In this document: positions 60,809 to 64,000 of the stretch, one piece after another
Position numbering within the stretch: position 1 is the stretch's first letter
Layout: every line of letters starts with the position of its first letter
NCBI GenBank assembly: GCA_000688775.2
Contig: CP007628.2
Span: forward strand, 1,178,001 to 1,242,000
Direction of reading: 5' to 3'
From: Streptococcus sp. VT 162
GTDB lineage: Bacteria; Bacillota; Bacilli; Lactobacillales; Streptococcaceae
Length of the DNA: 64,000 nt
Position numbers and translations under genes: made by a program
The notes under the pieces: generated by a model
The model's input: only the letters and a program-made list of their open reading frames with translations
The model's database searches: none
Told to the model about the DNA's origin: nothing

Positions 60809-61438
60809 TTAAACATTGCTAAAATCATATAACTGGGGATAGTGGTCACATTCTGGATTTTTAGGATGACAGATAGCTCGTCCAAAGTAAATCATGGCCT
60901 GGTGGGCTGCTAACCATTCTTCTGGTGGTAGGACGTCCATGACACGTTTTTCTACTTCAAGTGGCGTAGCTGATTTTTTAACGATATCGTGATGCTTACA
61001 GATACGCTCCACATGAGTGTCCACTGCAAAAGCAGGAATTCCAAACCCCACACTCAATACTACATTTGCTGTTTTACGACCAACACCCGCTAGACTTTCT
61101 AATTCCTCTCGAGTCTGAGGGACTTGACCATCAAAATCGTCTAATAGTTGTTGGGCACATTTTTTAAGGAATTTAGCCTTATTTCGATACAGTCCCAGAC
61201 GAGAAATGTGTGAAGCAATTTCACTTTCAGTCGCGACAGACATGGCTTGTGGTGTCGGAAAGGCAGCGAAGAGACCTGGTGTGGCCTTATTTACCGCTGC
61301 ATCTGTCGTCTGAGCTGACAACATCACCGCAACCAAGAGTTCAAAATGATTGGTAAAATCAAGACTAGGCTTAGCATCTGGAAAAAGGGCAATAATTTCC
61401 TCTATGACATGACGGGCACGTTTCTTGGATAAAACCAT
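60809..61438 (-). CDS. nth: Endonuclease III homologue lacking part of the Fe-S motif
   Basis: 209 residues. Helix-hairpin-helix with catalytic Lys122 (LAGVGRKTANVVLS) and Asp140 (AFAVDTHVERI). The C-terminus has Cys190 and Cys197 (AICHPKNPECDHYPQLYDFS); the third and fourth cysteines of the Fe-S loop are missing. It excises oxidised pyrimidines. Starts 1 base after the stop of the upstream DUF177 gene. Confidence 0.92.
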   Translation of the reverse strand: MVLSKKRARHVIEEIIALFPDAKPSLDFTNHFELLVAVMLSAQTTDAAVNKATPGLFAAFPTPQAMSVATESEIASHISRLGLYRNKAKFLKKCAQQLLDDFDGQVPQTREELESLAGVGRKTANVVLSVGFGIPAFAVDTHVERICKHHDIVKKSATPLEVEKRVMDVLPPEEWLAAHQAMIYFGRAICHPKNPECDHYPQLYDFSNV

Positions 61439-61981
61439 CTACTCGTCTCCATCAAATAGTCCTTGCAAGCCAGCAAATGGACTGTTTTCTTCTTTCTTGA
61501 CTGCTTGTTGGGCTTGATATTCGTCTTCAGTCATGATTTGCCAGTCATTTCCTGACACAAAAACTTGGCCCGCCTCTTCTTCTGCCGTCAAGACTTTGAT
61601 AGGAATATTGAGCAGAATATTATCTGCTACGCTCTCAGCAAGGTCAATTTCCCCATTTTCGATAGGCAAGACTAAGTCATCGTCTAGAACTTCCTGGTCC
61701 AGTTGGTTGGTCGCTCCTTCCATGAAAACTTCTGTGACTGGATAAGACTCAGCTAACTCAACCGGCTCCATACTGCGGCTGGAAGCAAGGACAATTGTAT
61801 ATGACAACTGATAGTCTAAGAAATACAGACGGTCTTCATACTGTACCTTCCCCACTGCAAGGATATTTTTGACATCTAAAATCTCTTGATTTCGTTTACA
61901 CAATTCTGCTGCCAGGTCTAAAGCTTGTTCAAAATGCAGGCCTTCAGGTTGCTTACGAATTTCTTGAATATTTAATTTCAT
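61439..61981 (-). CDS. DUF177/YceD-like protein
   Basis: 180 residues, acidic, of the YceD family (large-ribosomal-RNA accumulation related). EPVELAESYPVTEVFMEG and the IENGEIDLAESVADNILLN stretch fit it. Upstream of nth, sharing its operon. Confidence 0.75.
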   Translation of the reverse strand: MKLNIQEIRKQPEGLHFEQALDLAAELCKRNQEILDVKNILAVGKVQYEDRLYFLDYQLSYTIVLASSRSMEPVELAESYPVTEVFMEGATNQLDQEVLDDDLVLPIENGEIDLAESVADNILLNIPIKVLTAEEEAGQVFVSGNDWQIMTEDEYQAQQAVKKEENSPFAGLQGLFDGDE

Positions 61982-62083
61982 ATTTCCTCCATAAAGATGT
62001 ACTCACTTGATTATACCATGAAAAGGCTACAAATCAGCCCATCAAACTTTGTAATTAAAATCTCATTTTTTAACATATTTACT

Positions 62084-62112
62084 ATGACAAACTTTCCTAT
62101 TAGTGCTATACT
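62084..62112 (+). promoter_or_regulatory. Promoter of the bacteriocin-immunity-like gene
   Basis: ATGACA, 17 bases, TATACT; the ATG follows at 62150 behind AAGGAGG. Confidence 0.6.
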
Positions 62113-62149
62113 ATAGGCAAGAATAGATCAGAGCAAGGAGGATGCTCAT

Positions 62150-62479
62150 ATGGAAGACAAAGCACTCATCACTGAAGCTTACCAACTCCTTTCCGAGTTA
62201 AATAAAAGCTACCAAAGCTGTAAACAAGGAACAGCTGATGATCTTCGACTGCAAGAACTGCTGAATAGCACTCTCAAGGAACTTAAAAAAGCGGAAAAGC
62301 TAGACAACAGTATCTTAATCGACCTTGAGAAATTTTACCAACATACCAGTCTTCTGATTGGACTAGGGAGCCTAAAACTAAACGATCAAGCTCGTGCTGC
62401 TTGGCGCAACTATGACAAGTTCCACTACGAACATGTCAAACACGTGCTAACTCTCTATGGGCCTGTTTTCGGATTTTAG
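62150..62479 (+). CDS. Bacteriocin immunity protein (EntA_Immun-like)
   Basis: 109 residues, all-helical, charged N-terminus (EAYQLLSELNKSYQSCKQGT) and the ending DKFHYEHVKHVLTLYGPVFG. The four-helix-bundle pattern and size match class II bacteriocin immunity proteins. No bacteriocin gene is near; it probably protects against a competitor's bacteriocin. Cytosolic. Confidence 0.7.
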   Translation: MEDKALITEAYQLLSELNKSYQSCKQGTADDLRLQELLNSTLKELKKAEKLDNSILIDLEKFYQHTSLLIGLGSLKLNDQARAAWRNYDKFHYEHVKHVLTLYGPVFGF

Positions 62480-62502
62480 AGTTTATAATTTTAGATTTAC
62501 TA

Positions 62503-62843
62503 TTGACAAAATTTCCTGAAAGGTATAGGATAGAGGTACTAATACTCGGAGGTAAGGGAGACATGAACAACTAAGTCTATCAAATAAAGAATCTTTATTT
62601 AGTAGATCTTGTTTTTGTCTCTTTTTGTGTGCTCTTTTCATACTAGATTTTCTAGTATCTTGTCCCCATTGAAAATCAAAAAACTAGAAAATTATGCTCC
62701 TCTTGGGTTGGGTTAGACAACTCCAAGCTAGTTTGACGAGTTTTTCAACGAGGATAATAGAGTTTTGACAGTGACTTTGGGCTCTACTAGATAAAGTAGA
62801 GCTTTTTGTTATGCACTATCGACATTCTAGAAAGGGCAACAAT
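62503..62843 (+). promoter_or_regulatory. ABC-F leader with micro-ORF and terminator
   Basis: TTGACA (62503-62508), 17 bases, TAGGAT (62526-62531). A strong GGAGGTAAGGGAG site leads to a three-codon ORF, ATG-AAC-AAC-TAA, at 62563-62574. A hairpin AAATAAAG-AAT-CTTTATTT follows at 62582-62600. A terminator GCTCTAC...GTAGAGCTTTTT at 62781-62806 lies just before the ABC-F start. The arrangement is that of ribosome-dependent attenuators ahead of ABC-F resistance genes. Confidence 0.65.
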
Positions 62844-64000
62844 ATGATAAAAATCAATCATCTAACTATCACGCAAAACAAAGATCTACGAGACCTTGTA
62901 TCTGACCTAACCATGACTATCCAAGACGGGGAAAAGGTTGCTATTATTGGTGAAGAAGGAAATGGTAAATCGACTTTACTACGAGCTTTAATGGGAGAAG
63001 CATTATCTGATTTTACTATCAGGGGCGACATCCAGTCTGACCTTCAATCACTGGCCTACATTCCTCAAAAGTTACCTGAGGAGCTAAAAAATAGGACTCT
63101 ACACGATTACTTCTTTTTAGATTCCGCTGATTTAGACTACAGTATTCTCTATCGCTTGGCGGAGGAGTTGCACTTTGATAGCGACCGTTTTGCTAGCGAC
63201 CAAGAAATTGGCAGTCTATCAGGGGGCGAAGCTTTGAAAATTCAGCTCATTCACGAGTTAGCAAAACCTTTTGAGATTCTATTTTTAGATGAACCTTCAA
63301 ATGACCTTGACCTTGAGACGGTTGATTGGCTAAAAAGGCAGATTCGAAAGATTAGTCAAACTGTTATTTTCATTTCCCATGATGAAGACTTTCTTTCTCA
63401 TACGGCAGATACTATTGTCCACTTGCGGCTGGTCAAGCATCGGAAAGAAGCGGAAACGCTAGTCGAGCATTTAGACTATGATCGCTATAGTGAGCAGAGA
63501 AAGGCTAGTTTTGCAAGGCAAAGTCAGCAAGCTGCTAACGACCAGAGAGCCTATGACAAAACCATGGAAAAGCATCGTCGCGTCAAGCAAAATGTAGAAA
63601 CTGTACTTCGAGCTACCAAAGACAGTACTGCCGGTCGCCTATTGGCTAAAAAGATGAAAACTGTTCTCTCTCAAGAAAAACGCTTTGAAAAGGAAGCTCA
63701 GTCCATGACCCAAAAACCACTTGAAGAGGAACAAATCCAACTTTTCTTTTCAGACATCCAACCATTACCGGCTTCTAAAGTCTTAATCCAACTGGAAAAA
63801 GAAAATTTATCCATTGGCGAGCGCATTTTAGTTCAGGGGATACAACTCACTGTCCGTGGCCAAGATAAAATCGGTATCATCGGGCCAAATGGTGTTGGGA
63901 AATCAACTCTGTTAGCCAAGTTGCAGCAACTACTAAGCGCCAAAAGAGAAATATCGCTTGGTTTTATGCCACAAGATTACCATAAAAAACTACAATTGGA
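62844..64000 (+). CDS. ABC-F family ATPase, cut by window end
   Basis: At least 385 codons; the start follows AAAGGG and the gene runs off the window. The first ABC domain is complete: Walker A GEEGNGKSTLL, signature LSGGEALKIQL, Walker B ILFLDEPSNDLDLE. A linker (about 200-300) rich in Lys/Glu follows, then the second domain with GPNGVGKSTLL. No membrane segments. ABC-F proteins act on ribosomes; a resistance or translation-factor role fits the attenuator-like leader. Confidence 0.9.
   Translation, partial: MIKINHLTITQNKDLRDLVSDLTMTIQDGEKVAIIGEEGNGKSTLLRALMGEALSDFTIRGDIQSDLQSLAYIPQKLPEELKNRTLHDYFFLDSADLDYSILYRLAEELHFDSDRFASDQEIGSLSGGEALKIQLIHELAKPFEILFLDEPSNDLDLETVDWLKRQIRKISQTVIFISHDEDFLSHTADTIVHLRLVKHRKEAETLVEHLDYDRYSEQRKASFARQSQQAANDQRAYDKTMEKHRRVKQNVETVLRATKDSTAGRLLAKKMKTVLSQEKRFEKEAQSMTQKPLEEEQIQLFFSDIQPLPASKVLIQLEKENLSIGERILVQGIQLTVRGQDKIGIIGPNGVGKSTLLAKLQQLLSAKREISLGFMPQDYHKKLQL

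Noticed and set aside
62641-62760. RUP or other Streptococcus repeat element upstream of the ABC-F gene
   Set aside because: The segment beginning CATTGAAAATCAAA resembles the start of a common Mitis-group repeat, but the rest does not match what I remember; not supported enough.

Overview
The window is chromosomal DNA of a low-GC Gram-positive coccus. The order rplS, two crcB genes, chorismate mutase, flavodoxin, DHH phosphoesterase, rpmE2, then mntH and a carB-carA-pyrB-pyrR operon with nth downstream points to a Mitis-group Streptococcus (S. mitis, S. oralis or S. pneumoniae relatives). This is inferred from recalled protein families and gene order; no search was run.

Layout. (1) 1-5617 is core: a DUF1275 membrane protein, an oxidoreductase, a DEAD-box-type helicase, a DUF1934 protein, an HD-domain phosphohydrolase and a Cof-type HAD phosphatase. 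(2) About 5640-20700 is an accessory archipelago of polymorphic-toxin C-terminal cassettes and immunity genes (two Imm6-like, DUF6572-like fusions, a YwqK-like MORN protein, DUF2185/Imm33, ankyrin, YezG-like, PoNi-like). Many pieces are remnants, chimeras or tandem duplicates. No secretion genes and no complete toxin N-terminus are present. At 17967-18076 a near-perfect 110-bp palindrome joins two toxin cassettes head to head. (3) 20911-48195 is an integrative conjugative element (ICE) of the Tn916/ICEBs1/ICESt3 superfamily, inserted in the 3' end of a tRNA-Arg(CCU) gene and bounded by a 15-bp direct repeat. (4) 48181-64000 is core again: tRNA-Arg, rplS, fluoride channels, housekeeping genes, a Mn/Fe transporter, the pyrimidine operon with a PyrR attenuator, nth, a DUF177 protein, a bacteriocin-immunity protein and a truncated ABC-F gene behind an attenuator-like leader.

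The ICE reads mostly leftward. Its right end holds a HicAB toxin-antitoxin pair and an ImmR/ImmA-like repressor-protease pair with a duplicated operator. An oppositely oriented XRE regulator with a small membrane protein follows. Next come two large surface proteins: one like the Sec10/PrgA surface-exclusion protein but carrying choline-binding-type repeats, the other an antigen I/II-type LPXTG adhesin. Then come two small DNA-processing proteins, the FtsK-like coupling protein, an oriT hairpin and the Rep_trans relaxase. A block of small genes with ArdA-like antirestriction proteins leads into the transfer apparatus (TcpC, TcpD, TcpE, VirB4, VirB6-like, CwlT-like hydrolase). The left end has another LPXTG protein, two small membrane proteins, a putative excisionase and the tyrosine integrase next to the left attachment site.

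The most interesting parts are the toxin/immunity archipelago with fused immunity genes and the palindromic junction, and the ICE's combination of a pCF10-like adhesin/surface-exclusion pair with a split ArdA cluster and a recognisable oriT.
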